Notes: a model not told the origin generated them from the sequence alone. Numbered from the stretch's first letter, positions 1-12,690 are shown. The stretch is DNA of 64,000 nucleotides from Trema orientale (GCA_002914845.1 JXTC01000411.1:194866-258865); one strand, 5' to 3'. A program made the numbers and translations.

Positions 1-177
1 TTATCTAATAATAAATAAACACATTATTGTGTGCCTCGTAGCATTGTTCCTGGTATTGAGTAATCTAACACTATCAACTTCCATAATAAATAATAATTAT
101 GTTTGTTTCAGTAAACAAACCAAAAAATAAAAAAAAATCTGATCTCGGATATGTATTAATCGTGCTTTCGTTAGATG

Positions 178-239
178 TATCTAACTAACTAAACTCAAAT
201 ATAATGGACATCTAACTAACTAAACTCAAATATAATGGT
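178..239. repeat. 31-bp tandem duplication, 2 copies
   Basis: A unit of about 31 bases containing ctaactaactaaactcaaa and ending in ataatgg occurs twice head to tail with essentially no change. This is a simple local duplication with no visible function. Confidence 0.8.
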
Positions 240-1466
240 CGATTCTAAAATTTTGTCTGGTGGAACTATAATTACAATTTATCTATTTTATGGGAGTTAT
301 TCTATACTTTTCTATTTTTGGTGGGAGTTTTGTATACAATTTAAGCTAAAAGACAAAATATACGCAAATTTCTTAGTCATTTAAAAAATACATATAATAG
401 TAATAGTGCTATAGTTGCTAGTACTATGATGTATTTGTGGTAGGGTGGAATGTGGAGATTGACATTGATAAATTTACGAGTACTCCAATCAGGTCTAAAT
501 ACAAAATTTATGTAAGAATTTGGTTAAGATGGAAGTAGTTTATACACTTTTTGATATCTTAATTATGGTGCTGGACACCACTGGTGCCCTTAATTATGTA
601 ATGTGTTGACCAATTGCCATAACAAGTCAAGCGGAGAAATTGGTAGTTGGAAATAATTGGCAAAATCATTATTGCTTTTATGGAAACCCTGTGATTTGTC
701 CATTCAAAGACTGAGGAGTCAAAAAAAAAAAGAAAAGAAAAAGACGATGAATACTAAGACAAATACGTGGTACATGCACGATGGCTATGAACCACAAAAG
801 CATAATCTTCTTGAAAAGTAGAAATTGCTCCTATCACCCAATTTTTATTTTTTTTTTCGCAAATAAAAAATTGGAAGAATTGACCAAAGTGGGGTCTTTT
901 TTTAGTGCTTGACGGTGGAAAGTTCATGTACTTTTTTGGTCGTTTTCTCTTGTGGCTTTTGCTAAGTTGGTTTTAAGGTCAATACAAAATAATGAGACGA
1001 GTACACTGTACAAAAGACGAGTGGAATTACAATTACTCTAGGAAATGAAGAAGACAGCAGATTCAATCAAACCAGATTTGTTTTCTTTCGCTTATGTTTG
1101 TAAAAGGACAAGATTATTGTTGAAGATTTTGGAGTGTTACTATTTCATGCTGCTTCTTTTTTTTTTCACAAAAAAAAAAGAGCAATGAACAATTAATTTT
1201 AGTAATTGAAACTAAGAAATACAAATCAGATTTGTAAAGTAGTTACAAATTGTTTATTAAAACGTATCTATGAGGGATAATTTTTCTCAAATCAGTAATG
1301 AGAATCACATATGACCGGATGTATCAATTCAAAGGGAATGAAAAACACAATAGATAAAAAACATAAATACCTTATTTTTTCCAGTAATGTCTATGACTTG
1401 AGGTGATATATGAGTTGTGGTGTTCTAATTGGTGAATGTTATTAAATTAATAGGTTCTAATATCAT

Positions 1467-1637
1467 AAGTTGGACATATTAAAATTATAATACAACGTAA
1501 ATAATGTTATATATTATAATATGTGAGATAAATACCATTATTCTCTTTTGACAAGTTGGACATATTAAAATTTATAATACAACATAAATAATGTTATATA
1601 TTATAATATGTGAGATAAATACCATTATTCTCTTTTG
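1467..1637. repeat. Tandem duplication of about 86 bp, 2 copies
   Basis: A block starting aagttggacatattaaaat and ending accattattctcttttg occurs twice in tandem (1467-1552 and 1553-1637). The copies differ by only a few bases, such as acgtaaat against acataaat, so the duplication is recent. It lies about 520 bp upstream of the OM47-like start codon. Confidence 0.85.
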
Positions 1638-2014
1638 CCCTTTTGACATGAAATTTTTTGGCGAAATGTGAAATTATAGTAAATATTCCTTTTTTACTAT
1701 TTATTTTTTAATAAATATCCGTTTTGATTTAGAGTCAATTTATATACCAAGTACACCAAATTTTCACCTCAATTCATTTATATATTCGACCATTTATCTA
1801 TAAAAACTACGAAGGAACATCTTCATTTTACAGTAATATATTAATTATATAATGAAGAATCAAAATCAGCCATTTTGCTAAAGGCTCCAATTAGTCGGAA
1901 ACAATCGGCCCACAAAATGTGAAATCTGCAAAGAGACTTGGCCCAAGCCCAAATCAGTGTGTGGAGAGTTGGGCCAAGCCCTCAAAGGACTCCCGCCGAT
2001 TTCCGGGGTTTCTT

Positions 2015-2123
2015 CAGAGAGGGAGAGAGAGAGACTGAGAGAGAGAGATGCGCCATTGTTCTCTTCTTTTCTCAAAATAACTTCGTAACATTCCGTTTCT
2101 TCTTCTTCTTCTTCTTCTTCTTC
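2015..2123 (+). promoter_or_regulatory. GAGA-rich and CTT-repeat leader of OM47-like gene
   Basis: A purine GA-rich run (2015-2049) is followed by a (TTC)n microsatellite (2098-2123) just before the start codon. GA/CT-rich leaders are common at plant transcription starts and recruit GAGA-binding BPC proteins. That this tract is the core promoter or 5' leader is inferred from position only. Confidence 0.4.
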
Positions 2124-2135
2124 ATGCTCTAACGG

Positions 2136-2143
2136 AAACCCTA
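2136..2143 (+). promoter_or_regulatory. telo-box AAACCCTA
   Basis: An AAACCCTA telo-box lies 19 bp before the start codon at 2162. Telo-boxes near the start site are typical of plant housekeeping and translation/mitochondrial-biogenesis genes and bind TRB and PURalpha proteins. This agrees with a mitochondrial outer-membrane product. The match is exact; the function is inferred. Confidence 0.45.
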
Positions 2144-2161
2144 GCCAGAACGAGAAGAGAA

Positions 2162-5100
2162 ATGGGCAACTTGTTCGACAAGGAACCACCACCGCCAATG
2201 GTGCTGGTCCCTCCCCTGTTCGATTTTCCTCCTCTCGCCGCCCGTACCAGGTAACCCCTCCGCTCAATTCAATTCCTTTCATCCTCTTTTCATTTTGGTT
2301 TTGTTCGAATTCGAATGCTTGTTGCTCGAATTTTTTTGCAGGATGTTGGAGTCGTCGTATGATTTGTTATTCGGGAAGCTTGCTTTGAAATGCCTCTTTC
2401 AGGATTATTTTGAAGAAGCTCAACATTTCAGGACTGTGATTATGCTTAAGCCTATTGATGACCCTCATGTCGATTTGGTTGCAACTGTATCCTTCCTTCA
2501 TATTTTTGCAATTTCAACCTTGCCCATTTTTGGTTTCTCATACAAGATTGCATTTTTAGTCTGGTTTTGTTAATTTTGCTACTTTTTTGGTTCTGGGCAA
2601 AATTTTGTTCTTGGAATTGAAGTGTGGAGACACTTGTTTCCTTAATTGAGCTTAGGTTTCGGGTCCACTGGATCACAAACCAGAGAAGGATATTGTTGGA
2701 AATGCATTTTTCCGTTGGCAAAGGTATTGTACGAGTAAATTTCTTTGCTTCTGTTGCTTGACATTTTGAACCTTAATATAACGAACAAGCTCTTTATGCT
2801 TTTTTTTTTTTTTTTTTTTTTTTTTGTGTGGTCTTTTGAGCAGTGATGTTGATGATCCTCATACATTTGTTGACCTTTTTGTGTCGAACTCTGATCCGTA
2901 AGGGACCCTTTTTTGAAGTAATTAAATGATTTTTGTACTTCAATCGAAACTATTTTGACTTTCTATGTACTGCAATATTTTTTTCCACTCAGGAATTCTT
3001 TTCTTCTGATGGAATTTCAATCAGGATTTTACAAATGAGATCATGCGCTTTCGACCACAAACATGGAATTGGAGCATTTGGCACTTTCCCTTTGCTACTG
3101 AGGAAGAGGTGCAGTTATATCCGAAAGATTTGTACCAATATGAGATTTGTAGTTTGGCCTAGTTGGAGTGTGCACCTATCAGTAACATTACGTTTCTGTT
3201 GACAAAATCTAATTTCTTCTATAGGGTATCTGCCCAAGACTACGGTGTTATGGGGTTGAGATATGGTTCAGGAAACTTATCCTTTGGAGCCACAGTCATG
3301 CCTTTCTCCTGTATGTAACCAGAAATCAAATTTATGAGCTTCTTTATCATGTAGGTTTAACTGTTATAGTCTTGGTTTCTGTTTTGTAGTTATACTATCA
3401 TATCTATATCATTCTTGTGAGGATATTACCTTTCAGGTTAAATTTTGTTAAGCTAAATGAATATTTTTCCACATCTCCTAATTTAGATGGCTAGTGTGAT
3501 TAAACATAATCACAACTTCCATCTTTGCCTCGTTAAATTCTATAATTTGATATTTGCTTGTTTACCATCCGAATATAATTGCTGTCATGAAAATTTTACT
3601 CTACATAATTGTCGTACTTTTGCAGTGAGAGATGATTTTCCAAAAAGCGCGTGGTTAGTGAGCAGGGTGGGGAGGGTAATTGCTGGGTTGCAGTATGAGC
3701 CAGAATGTAAGTTTTGACTCAAATTCCTTTTTCAATTTCCAACTCTAGTTCAAACTATATGGGCTATTTATCAAGTTATTCTGTAAGTAAGGTCCTTATT
3801 CTTTTCTAGCCCTTAATTGTCCAGTATAAACTGTAATAATTTTCATTATTGCTTTTAACTATCCCATGTTGGACACCATTATATGTTGGGTTCATGGGGT
3901 TGGGTACAGATGTGCGAAATCAGAACTTATTTTGCACTTAGGATTTAGATATTGTTCTTAGTAAATGTTCGGACATTATTATTCACCTTTATTGACGCCC
4001 AGTTGCCCACCCTTCCCACTTTTTATTTAGATGGAAGCAAAGATGGTGCAAAATTTAGAACTTTGAAAAATTGGAGTGGAGCAATTGGCTATGGAGCGGG
4101 TTCAGGCAGTCCTCTAAGTCCATCTTTCAATTTTTGTCTTGAACTCGCTAAAAGTTCTCAGGTTTTGCTTTATGTGTCCTGAATAATTTATCATTCATTA
4201 CTTTGCGTTTCGCTCACCTTTTTGCTTGTCTTAGCATACCAAATATTGGGATTTATTTGAGGTGAAAAACCTTCTTAAATATGGAAGTTTGAGCAACTCT
4301 ATCTCTTGTTATCTGTTTTTATTTTCCGTTTTAATGGGTGGATTGTAAATTTAAATGAACTTTACCATGGAGATGAATAAATAAGACAGGAAATCTCATA
4401 CCGTATTTTGATTTGCAGTTCATTGCATCATTCTATCAACATGTGGTAGTCCAGAGACGGGTATGTCTTTCTCACTCTCTCTTTATAACTATAATTTATC
4501 TTCACCTGTGTATCCATGTTGTAAGTCCCTTTATATTTTCGTTTAGTTGTTGTTCTTCCTTGCTATTTTATTTCCAATGGTATTATTTGAGGCTGACCAT
4601 ACGTCTCTTATGTGCAACTACTGGAATCCTTTTTCTTTATTTATTTTGGAATATAAAACGTGCCAGCTTTGAACTGTTTCAACTCAACAGGTGAAGAACC
4701 CTCTTGAAGAAAGTGAGGTAGTTGGAATTACAAATTATATTGATTTCGGTTTTGAATTGCAGACAAGGTATTCCTTTAGTTGTCATTTTTGTTTTTGTTT
4801 TTGTTTTAGCTTCTCTGGAGATATCTCATTGATTTCTGGTCTTTCTTTTGAAGAGTTGATGATGTTGAAGCATCGAACAAGATACAGGATTCTACCTTCC
4901 AAGTAGCTGCATCTTGGCAAGCCAATAAAAACTTCCTGTTGAAGGTAGCGTGATTTATTAATCTGATGATTATAACTTTGATCATATCATGGTCAGCAGA
5001 CATCTAAAATTCATCGATGCAGGGAAAGGTTGGCCCTCTCAGTTCATCAGTAACATGTGCATTCAAGTCATGGTGGAAACCTTCTTTTACATTGAGCATT

Positions 5101-7072
5101 TCAGGTACCTCTAGCCTGTAAAATTTATTCATTTTTAGACTCACTCTTGCAAATGTAAAAAATCTGTTACCTGCTTAGAAACAAGCAAAGGAGAGCTGTT
5201 AGGATTTTATTTATTTATTTTCAAAATAAACTTCATGATTGTTGTAGAACTTAGAAATGTTTTTTTCAGAACAGAAATAGAGATTGTAGTTCTTCAGTGC
5301 AAGCTGCGGATGATAAGACCAGAATCAGTGTGGCTACAGACGGGTTGTAGGAGAAATTGCTACTATCTAGGGCCTAGGGGTTATCTAGACATGTTTAGGA
5401 AATGTAACCATTCTAGTTTCCTTATTGTTTTCTTTGAAAAAAAAAAAAAGAAAAAGAAAAAAAAAAAGAAGCTTTAGACATTTTGATTATATAATCTGAA
5501 TTTTGGTAAATCATGGGTTGTTTGGCATCATAACTAAAAAACAGTTTTTTATTTTTAAAAACAGAAAACTGTTTTCTGAGAACAAGTAAGGGTGTTTGGC
5601 ATTGTTCTCTGAGAACAGTTTTTAAAAACAGAGTTAAAGAAAACAGAAAATTCAGAGAACAACATTTTGTTGTTCTCAAGGTGTTTTCTTAACTTTTTCT
5701 TTCTTTAAAAAAATAAAAAAAATTTATATGACTTTCGTATACACATTTTCTCGTAACTTTCTCTCTCATAACTTTCTCTCTCCTCACTCTCTCATCACTT
5801 TCTCTCTCTTCATTCTCTCAATCCTTATTCTCTCTCATCACTTTCTCTCTCCTCATTCTCTTTCATCACTTTCTCTCTCCTTATTCTTTCTCATTATTTT
5901 CTCTCTCCTTATTTTATTCCATCATTTTTTCTCTTATCATTTTCTATCCCTTTATTTTTTTTAATCACATTATCTCTCTCCTCATTCTCTATTCCTACTT
6001 TGTTTTTTATAATTTTTTTTATCTTTATTTTCTATTCTCATGCATTCTTATCACTTTCTCTCTTTTGTGTGCTTTCATTAGTTTTTTTTTCTTCTATCTT
6101 TCTCAAAACTTTTTATTTTCCTATTCTCTCTTATCACTTTCTCTCTCATTATTATCTTTCATTATCTTTTCTCTTATGACTTTTTCTCTCCTCATTTTCT
6201 TGCTTGAATTTATCTCTGGTTACTCTCTGTTGACTTTTTCTTTCTAAATATTTTTTTTTATAATACAAATACGATTTTTTATATTCATATAATTTTTTTC
6301 TCCAAAAAATGGTACTAGAAAACATTTGCCAAACACCCATTGTTTTCTGAAAACATTATAAAATAGTTTTTGTTCTCATTTCTGAAAACACAACTTTGAA
6401 AACAGAAAACAAAAAACAATGCCAAACAGGAATATGGCTCGGTTACTTGAACACATGGACCACATGGATATTGTTTGATGTTCTACCGAGTAAAGCTAGC
6501 AATTGTTTGTGGTTCTGATCCAAGTCATCGAGTATCAAATAAGCTCTCTCTCTCTCTTGCAGCTACAAGAGACCACACTGTTGGAAATACAGCATATGGT
6601 TTTGGCGTACGTGTCGAGAACCTTAGAGAAGCCAGGTAGGTTCATTCATTGCCTGTACCCTGCTAAGTTAATGTTAATGATTTCATACGTTTATTATGCA
6701 ATGACCATAGAGGGTTCTAGCCCAGTGTATGTGAGGCAGTTTACCCGTATACGATTTCAAAATAGGATAGTAGAACTCTTGATATTAGAGGGCACTTGGG
6801 CGGGGCTACATGAATTTGTCCTCATAATATTACGACTTAAGTCCATTTTTCATACTGCATGTTGTCAATTTGCTTATACATACTACTCACATTTGTTTTG
6901 CAGTTACCAAAGAGCTGATCCAAATTTTGTGATGCTGACACCAAACAAAGAGCACCTTGCAGAAGGCATCGTTTGGGAAATTGGGAAAAGACCAATGCTC
7001 CAATCAGACGTAAATGCTGGAAACTTTGATGGAGTTCCTAGGGAGCTAAGACCCTTGGAAAAAATTTTGTAA
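2162..7072 (+). CDS. OM47: Plant VDAC-like outer-membrane beta-barrel protein (OM47-like)
   Basis: Fourteen exons join into one frame of 423 aa: 2162-2250, 2342-2486, 2656-2723, 2844-2897, 3025-3108, 3225-3310, 3626-3706, 4031-4161, 4419-4460, 4691-4767, 4854-4944, 5023-5104, 6563-6635, 6904-7072. All junctions are GT-AG. The ATG has a good context (gagaaATGGGC) and the N-terminus MGNLFDKEPPPP has no cleavable signal. The protein is built of alternating polar/hydrophobic strands without hydrophobic helices, as in eukaryotic porins. The Arabidopsis protein OM47 (At3g27930), a mitochondrial outer-membrane barrel linked to leaf senescence, is the family I recognise; its neighbour there is DEG1, as here. 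Intron 12 (5105-6562) is enlarged by an inserted repeat. The exon structure is firm; the transport function is inferred from the family. Confidence 0.75.
5514..6432. mobile_element. Non-autonomous DNA transposon in OM47 intron 12
   Basis: The insert has short inverted ends: tgtttggcat near 5517 and atgccaaaca near 6421. Inside these lies a second inverted pair (gggtgtttggcattgttct near 5590 and the complement of gggtgtttggcaaatgtttt near 6325). About 500 bp of pyrimidine-rich, satellite-like sequence built on variants of tctctcatcactttctctc lies between them. There is no coding capacity. I could not find a clean target-site duplication, so the superfamily is uncertain (hAT- or Mutator-like by its ends). 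Confidence 0.6.
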
Positions 7073-7493
7073 ACTAATTTGTACTTGGATTCATGACAAG
7101 TTCCTTTATTTATTGTGGTAAGATAAGGATGCTAGAATCATGATGGGATTAATTAGTGGATTAGTGAGCCTTCCAACACCATAGACTTCAAATCCGCCTA
7201 GCTCCTTCTAACCACGCAGGCCACAAACGTGCTGACCTAAACTCGGGCCCCTATTAAGGACACTTTTCTTATCTGGATGCTTTAGTAAGAATATACTAGA
7301 ACACACAAGAACACACATCAATGATTTATCTTCCTCTCTCTTCATTTTGGAAAGATGTGAAATAAACACAGCCACATCATAACACATACTACATCCCTAC
7401 CTACCATAATAGGTATGTTCGACCTTGTCGACGTAAATTGCTCCAGATTATCCAGAGTCATGAAAGAAACTATAAGTTTTTCGTTAGAAAAAT

Positions 7494-7519
7494 AAAGAGA
7501 GAGAGAGAGAGAGAGAGAA
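7494..7519. repeat. (GA)n microsatellite upstream of DEG1
   Basis: An uninterrupted GA run of about 12 dinucleotides lies 160 bp upstream of the DEG1 start codon, inside the 606-bp gap between the OM47-like stop and DEG1. It could belong to the DEG1 promoter. Confidence 0.8.
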
Positions 7520-7678
7520 GATCCGAGGGTGTAGATCACGGTCGCCGGGACCACCAGAGCTCTGCCTTCACATAATAATAAAGGAATTTATTAATTAATT
7601 AATTGTGGCAAATATTAAAAGAAAAGATTCTCATAATTCAATCCCTTTGCAGCATCTGTCCACAAAAAAAACTCAGAG

Positions 7679-10600
7679 ATGGCTGCTTATTCACTCATTT
7701 CCATTTCCACTGTCTTCCACTCCTCTCCAACTTTCTCTCCACTTTCTCGCTCCCCAAACAGAAAGCCCACTTTGTCACTCTCTAAATCTCCTTCTCCCTC
7801 CGTCCACAAGACTCCAAGGTCCAACCCATGCTTCCCCATAATCTCCCTTCTCCACCACAAGTCCCACCAAAACCAGAAGACCCTTCTCACCCAACTCAAC
7901 TCTTCCCTGCCCAAACTCATCTCCGCCATTAATCCCTTTTCCTCTGCTTTGGATTCTCTCCTCGTTCTCTGTACCTCTTTAGCTCTATCCCTTTCCCTGT
8001 TCATCGCCGATGTCGACCCGGCCTCGGCATTTGTGGTCACCACGCCGAGGAAGTTGCAGTCCGATGAGCTCGCTACGGTTCGTCTTTTCCAGGAGAACAC
8101 GCCTTCTGTTGTTTACATTACCAATCTTGCAGCCAGGTGGGGCTATGCTCAACTCTTCTGTTTTTGGGTTGAAGCTGAAGTGCCTGTTTTAATGTCTCTC
8201 TTGCAGCTATGCTCAACTCTACTGTTTCTGGGTTGAAGCTGAAATTTTTCTTTTTATGGTGCCTGTTTTAATGTCTCGTCGTGTTCCTGAAATGGTTGTC
8301 GTTTGTGGGTCTTGGTTGGTTTTGATGTCGTTTTAGGCAGGATGCGTTTACTCTCGACGTTTTGGAGGTTCCACAGGGTTCTGGGTCGGGCTTTGTTTGG
8401 GATAAAGACGGTCACATTGTCACTAATTATCATGTGATCCGAGGTGCTTCTGATCTCAGGTGTGTTGGGTTGGAATTTGTTTGGTTGAAATGCTTCTTTT
8501 TTTCGCTGGTAATCGGCTTATTGTGTTTTGGTCTGAAAGTAGTGCAAATTTGTTTATAGGGTGACACTAGCTGACCAGACAACTTATGATGCTCAAGTTG
8601 TCGGATTTGATCAAGACAAGGATGTTGCTGTGATACGTGTCGATGCACCGAAGGACAAGCTGAGGCCTATCCCTGTTGGTGTCTCGGCAGATTTGCTAGT
8701 TGGTCAGAAAGTCTATGCTATTGGCAATCCTGTGAGTGTTTGACTTTGCCCTCTGTGCGCCAGAGTTTTGTTTTACGTTTAAAAACGGATTGGTGACGTT
8801 GGTCATCGTGATTGCTGAATGATGTTGTTAGTGTTCATATGTGGTTCGAGTTAACTGACTTTTGGTTTTTCCGATGTGTTTTTGCAGTTTGGACTCGACC
8901 ATACTCTTACAACTGGTGTTATCAGGTAAAGATTCATGAAACTCTGCCCTCTTTTTGTTTTGATTACTAAACTGAAATTTTAAACTACGCCCCCATTTAA
9001 CTCTTACTTGAACGGCTTTTAGTTTAGTCCCCCCTAAAAGTTAGCCAAACTTCGCCTTGCCCTTTTGGTACTAGATGTACTAGATCTTGGTTTTGGACGG
9101 CCATTCACATTCAACACTTTCTAGAGCTATGTTAAAGTAGAGGAGGCCAAAGCTCTATGGTGAATATGATGACTTGTGATCAATAATAAGATTTCTTTGC
9201 AATCTTATGCAACTAAATGTGGTAGCTCCGCTGCTCCAGTTTCTCGTTTATGAAGTGCATGCTAATAGTAAAACAAAGAAACTAAGGCAACACTGTAAAA
9301 GTAATTTCTTATGCACTTACTAGCTGTGCTCTTGGTATGAATATGTTTTTTTTTTCCTCTGTAAAGAAGAATGATGCTGATGCATTTCAAAATGCTATTT
9401 TTAGTGGGCTTCGTAGAGAAATTAGTTCTGCAGCTACAGGCCGTCCAATTCAAGATGTCATACAAACAGATGCTGCCATTAATCCCGGTAATAGTGGAGG
9501 GCCACTTCTGGACAGTTCAGGAAACCTTATTGGGATAAATACAGCTATATATTCTCCATCTGGTGCATCTTCTGGTGTCGGATTTTCAATTCCAGTTGAC
9601 ACTGTGAGTGGACTTCATCTACAATCAAAATCAAGATGCTGAAAACTGCCTCAGAATAATCCATATTGCTTATTTCTACATATGCAGGTAGGTGGCATAG
9701 TTGAGCAGCTTGTGAAGTTCGGCAAAGTCACAAGACCTATTTTGGGGATTAAGTTTGCACCTGATCAATCTGTTGAGCAGCTGGGGGTTAGTGGAGTGCT
9801 TGTCTTAGATGCTCCTGCCAGTGGTCCTGCCGGCAAAGCGGTACTCTTTGACCAATTTTAGTGTTACATCCTGTTACATCAATTTTTACTTACTTGCATG
9901 AATAGATGGCTATAGTCTCACAATTTCAGAAGAGATGATGAAGTATAATTTGCAGGGGCTAAAACCAACGAAACGTGATGCCTACGGCAGACTTGTATTG
10001 GGTGACATCATAACATCAGTGAATGGGAAGAAAGTATCCAGTGGCAGCGACTTGTATAGAGTTCTAGACCAGTGTAAAGTTGGGGATAAGGTATTTGCAA
10101 GTTTCACTTTTATTCTCATATCATATCCGTTGTCATCTTCTTACGATAGAGGAAGAGAACATATTTGGAAGCATATGTGATTGTATGTGGAGTCCTCAGT
10201 ATTTCACTTTTGACTATGCCAACATTTGTCTAAATTAGAAATGGCTTCATCTCTTCTCAGTCATCAACTGGCAAAGTGAGTGAGCCATAGGCCATCATGG
10301 ATGTTACAAGTTATAGACTAAAGATTGAAACTTATAAAATAGTGATACTATAGTTGAATCATTTGCAAAACGTTAGCGGTTCTATGCAAAAGTGATATAT
10401 TGGTACATAGTTGAAGAAATGGTATTTGTTCTGTCTGTAGTCGTTTTAATTTATGAAAGTGGTCAACAACGTTAGCTTAGAATATTCATGATTCATGTTT
10501 GATGCCGATGCTATGATAGCTTTAGCTAACAGGTCCGAGAAAAGAAGTCAGGCCTAGTCTGTTGTGATTGGAAGTTGTTTTAACTCTGAACAGCTGACAG

Positions 10601-11111
10601 TTTGATCCACCCATGATTTAAAACGTTGCTTTTTAATATGGAGTTTGATAGGTAGATTTTTCAGTTTTTGGTTGCATAAGTATTCAATATAGGGTAATAA
10701 GGTTGTTGTGGTAGTATGTCTCTTCTTTATTCCTGCTATTGAGCTAAATTTTGTATGTACGTGTATGTTTTTGTGTGGTATGACTAAATAAATGCACTGT
10801 ACTCTATGCTTCTTTCCCGCACATTCTCTTCTCCTTTTGTTTGTTACAGATTCAGATAACTAGTAACTAGCCCTTATAATGTTATTGTACAATTCTGGTT
10901 CTGGGTTACTGCTAATTTTTATTACGGCCAAGCTGATAAACTTTTAATGATTAAATTGCTTGCTAAAAGTCCCAAATGCACAGCTCAGGTCCTAGTCTTT
11001 TTTAAGCTTATTTATATGTTTCTTGGTACTCAGGTAATCGTGGAGGTACTGCGAGGTGATCACAAGGAGAAAATCCCAGTAGTACTTGAGCCGAAGCCTG
11101 ATGAGTCATAA
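7679..11111 (+). CDS. DEG1: Chloroplast DEG1 serine protease (DegP/HtrA family)
   Basis: Eight exons (7679-8136, 8337-8459, 8560-8731, 8888-8925, 9405-9603, 9688-9840, 9956-10090, 11034-11111) give 451 aa. The order is a Ser/Thr-rich plastid transit peptide, a hydrophobic segment before about residue 120 typical of thylakoid-lumen targeting, a trypsin-like domain and one PDZ domain (about 345-440). The catalytic triad is intact: His185 in TNYHVIRG, Asp215 in DKDVAVIRV, Ser294 in [12 protein letters not shown]1 is a lumenal ATP-independent protease and chaperone that degrades damaged photosystem II D1 protein and lumen proteins. The length and the His-Asp spacing of 30 agree with Arabidopsis DEG1 (439 aa); the extra residues are in the targeting region. 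The gene follows the OM47-like gene on the same strand with a 606-bp gap. Confidence 0.95.
8143..8276 (+). repeat. 64-bp tandem duplication in DEG1 intron 1
   Basis: A segment starting ctatgctcaactct at 8143 recurs at 8207. The second copy has an extra aatttttctttttatg-type insertion. The first copy ends in a pyrimidine tract plus ttgcag, which resembles a splice acceptor. The true acceptor, supported by the conserved protein frame, is at 8336. Confidence 0.8.
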
Positions 11112-12085
11112 CTCATAACATACCAAAAATGGAGTGGGCGCGTATATTTAAAATACAGTACAAAATGAGGGATGCATTAATTGTCACTGATAATGGTTCT
11201 TGTACATATTTTATGCAGTCCTTTTAAAACGCATCTATTTTTGTGTATATACTAACACAATCAAGTTCAGTGGCCAATGGTCAATGTGTGCCTCCGTTAT
11301 TGAAATGCTGAAGTTTTGTTGGCCTACATAATATATATGTGGGGATAATATAAAAAAAAAAAAAAAATCCGCTGACTTTTAATCTTTTAGCAAAGAAAAC
11401 TCGTGCCTTTCTATTAATATCAAATAAAACTTTCTATTTTTACTTTTCTATCAAACTCTTCTATTTGTATCTTTCTATCAAATTTTACTGGATTCAAATA
11501 TACAGTCAAAATGAAGTGTCTTTATTCATTAAAATTATCAATTGGTATCTACAGAATTACCCAAAAGGTAAACATCTAGACCAAAATAATGATATATAAA
11601 GTTTTAAGAATTTAATTGTAACAGTTCTTAAACACATAAAAATTTGTTTTTTAAATTTTGATATCTAATTTCAAAAATTAAAAGTATTGGTTTTTAATAA
11701 TTTCAATTCTAATTTTGACTATATATGTAGATTAAGTGAAATTTGATTTTAAAAAAAAAAACAACACAAATAGAAGATTTTATCTGATATTAATATAAGA
11801 GTGAGTTTTTTTTTTTTTTTTGGGTAGAAAAAGACAAACATGGTGGATTTTTTTTTTAAATATTATCCCTATATATGTGTGTACATGTATTGTAAAAGAA
11901 CCTTGTTGGGTTTTTTTGTTGAGAGATCGAATTTCTGTTTCTTTTTCAAAGGAAGAAGACCTTGTCATTAGACTTCATAATCTCTTTGAAACAGACTACA
12001 TTTTCACAGCTCCAATCCTTAGACTCGTTCCCTATAAGAGTTTGTTATTCAATTTATGAGTGAGTTGTCAAAAATATGATCAAGT

Positions 12086-12410
12086 TTAGGCGTTAAGCAA
12101 TTTAGACTCTAAGGTTTGGATTTTACAAAATAATATTTGAGATTAAGAATTTGTAAAAATTAATACCGTGCATAGACTCTTTAACTAATTTTATTAACAA
12201 AATGGCAACAGTATTCTCTATCAAAATTGGATTAGTCTTATTCTTCTCAATTTTGACAGCATTATTATCTTTATCCGTTAAAGTTATTCAAAAAGTCAAT
12301 TTAAGGTATCAAGTTTTAAAAATTTCTAATTTAATGGTATTATTTTGCAAAGTCTAAATTTCATAATTAAAAATTACAAAACATAGAAATTTCAGGACTT
12401 TTTTTTTTGG
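12086..12410. mobile_element. Fold-back MITE-like repeat, copy 1
   Basis: The left arm (about 12086-12165, from aagtttaggcgttaagcaat through aaaattaatacc) is a diverged reverse complement of the right arm (about 12306-12400). The interior reads tttaactaattttattaac and ctcaattttgacagcattat. A second copy with the same order lies at about 56690-57010, so this is a dispersed family. No target duplication was identified. Confidence 0.55.
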
Positions 12411-12647
12411 TTTTACCCAATTAATATGCAAACAAAACGAGAATTCTTGAAAACCACTCCTGCGGGAACGACAAACGACAACCTCTTAATTCCAAGAAGA
12501 TACCAGATGTCCACGTGCCTTAATGATGTAATCTTATCACAGAAAAGTTACAAAAATATATCCATCTGAATTCATGTAAAATGCTTCATTTATTCCCCCG
12601 CTTTAATGAATAAAGAAAATATTCAATTGGTTTAACAAACTGGTACC

Positions 12648-12690
12648 AATTTCACCTCCTCATCATCTAAAAAAAATTTCACCTCCTCAT
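12648..12690. mobile_element. Tail-only insertion: 16-bp duplication around catctaaaaaa
   Basis: The 16-mer aatttcacctcctcat occurs at 12648-12663 and again at 12675-12690, perfectly. Only catctaaaaaa lies between. This is the footprint of a target-primed retroposition reduced to its A-tail, or of a templated repair insertion. Confidence 0.5.

Larger units (their letters stand above)
1..1877. other. AT-rich intergenic lead-in, no gene seen
   Basis: No coding exon is recognisable on either strand. The stretch is AT-rich with scattered homopolymer A and T runs. It holds two short tandem duplications, listed separately (about 178-239 and 1467-1637). The last 200 bases before 2162 presumably contain the core promoter and leader of the OM47-like gene, but I cannot place a TATA box with confidence. 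Confidence 0.6.

Noticed and set aside
1938..2132. Open frame of 64 codons upstream of OM47
   Set aside because: It ends in a Phe run coded by the (TTC)n microsatellite and sits in the GA/CT leader; no conserved domain.
5728..6247. Leu/Ser/Phe-rich open frames in OM47 intron 12
   Set aside because: They are translations of a tctctc-rich satellite inside a transposon, not a gene.
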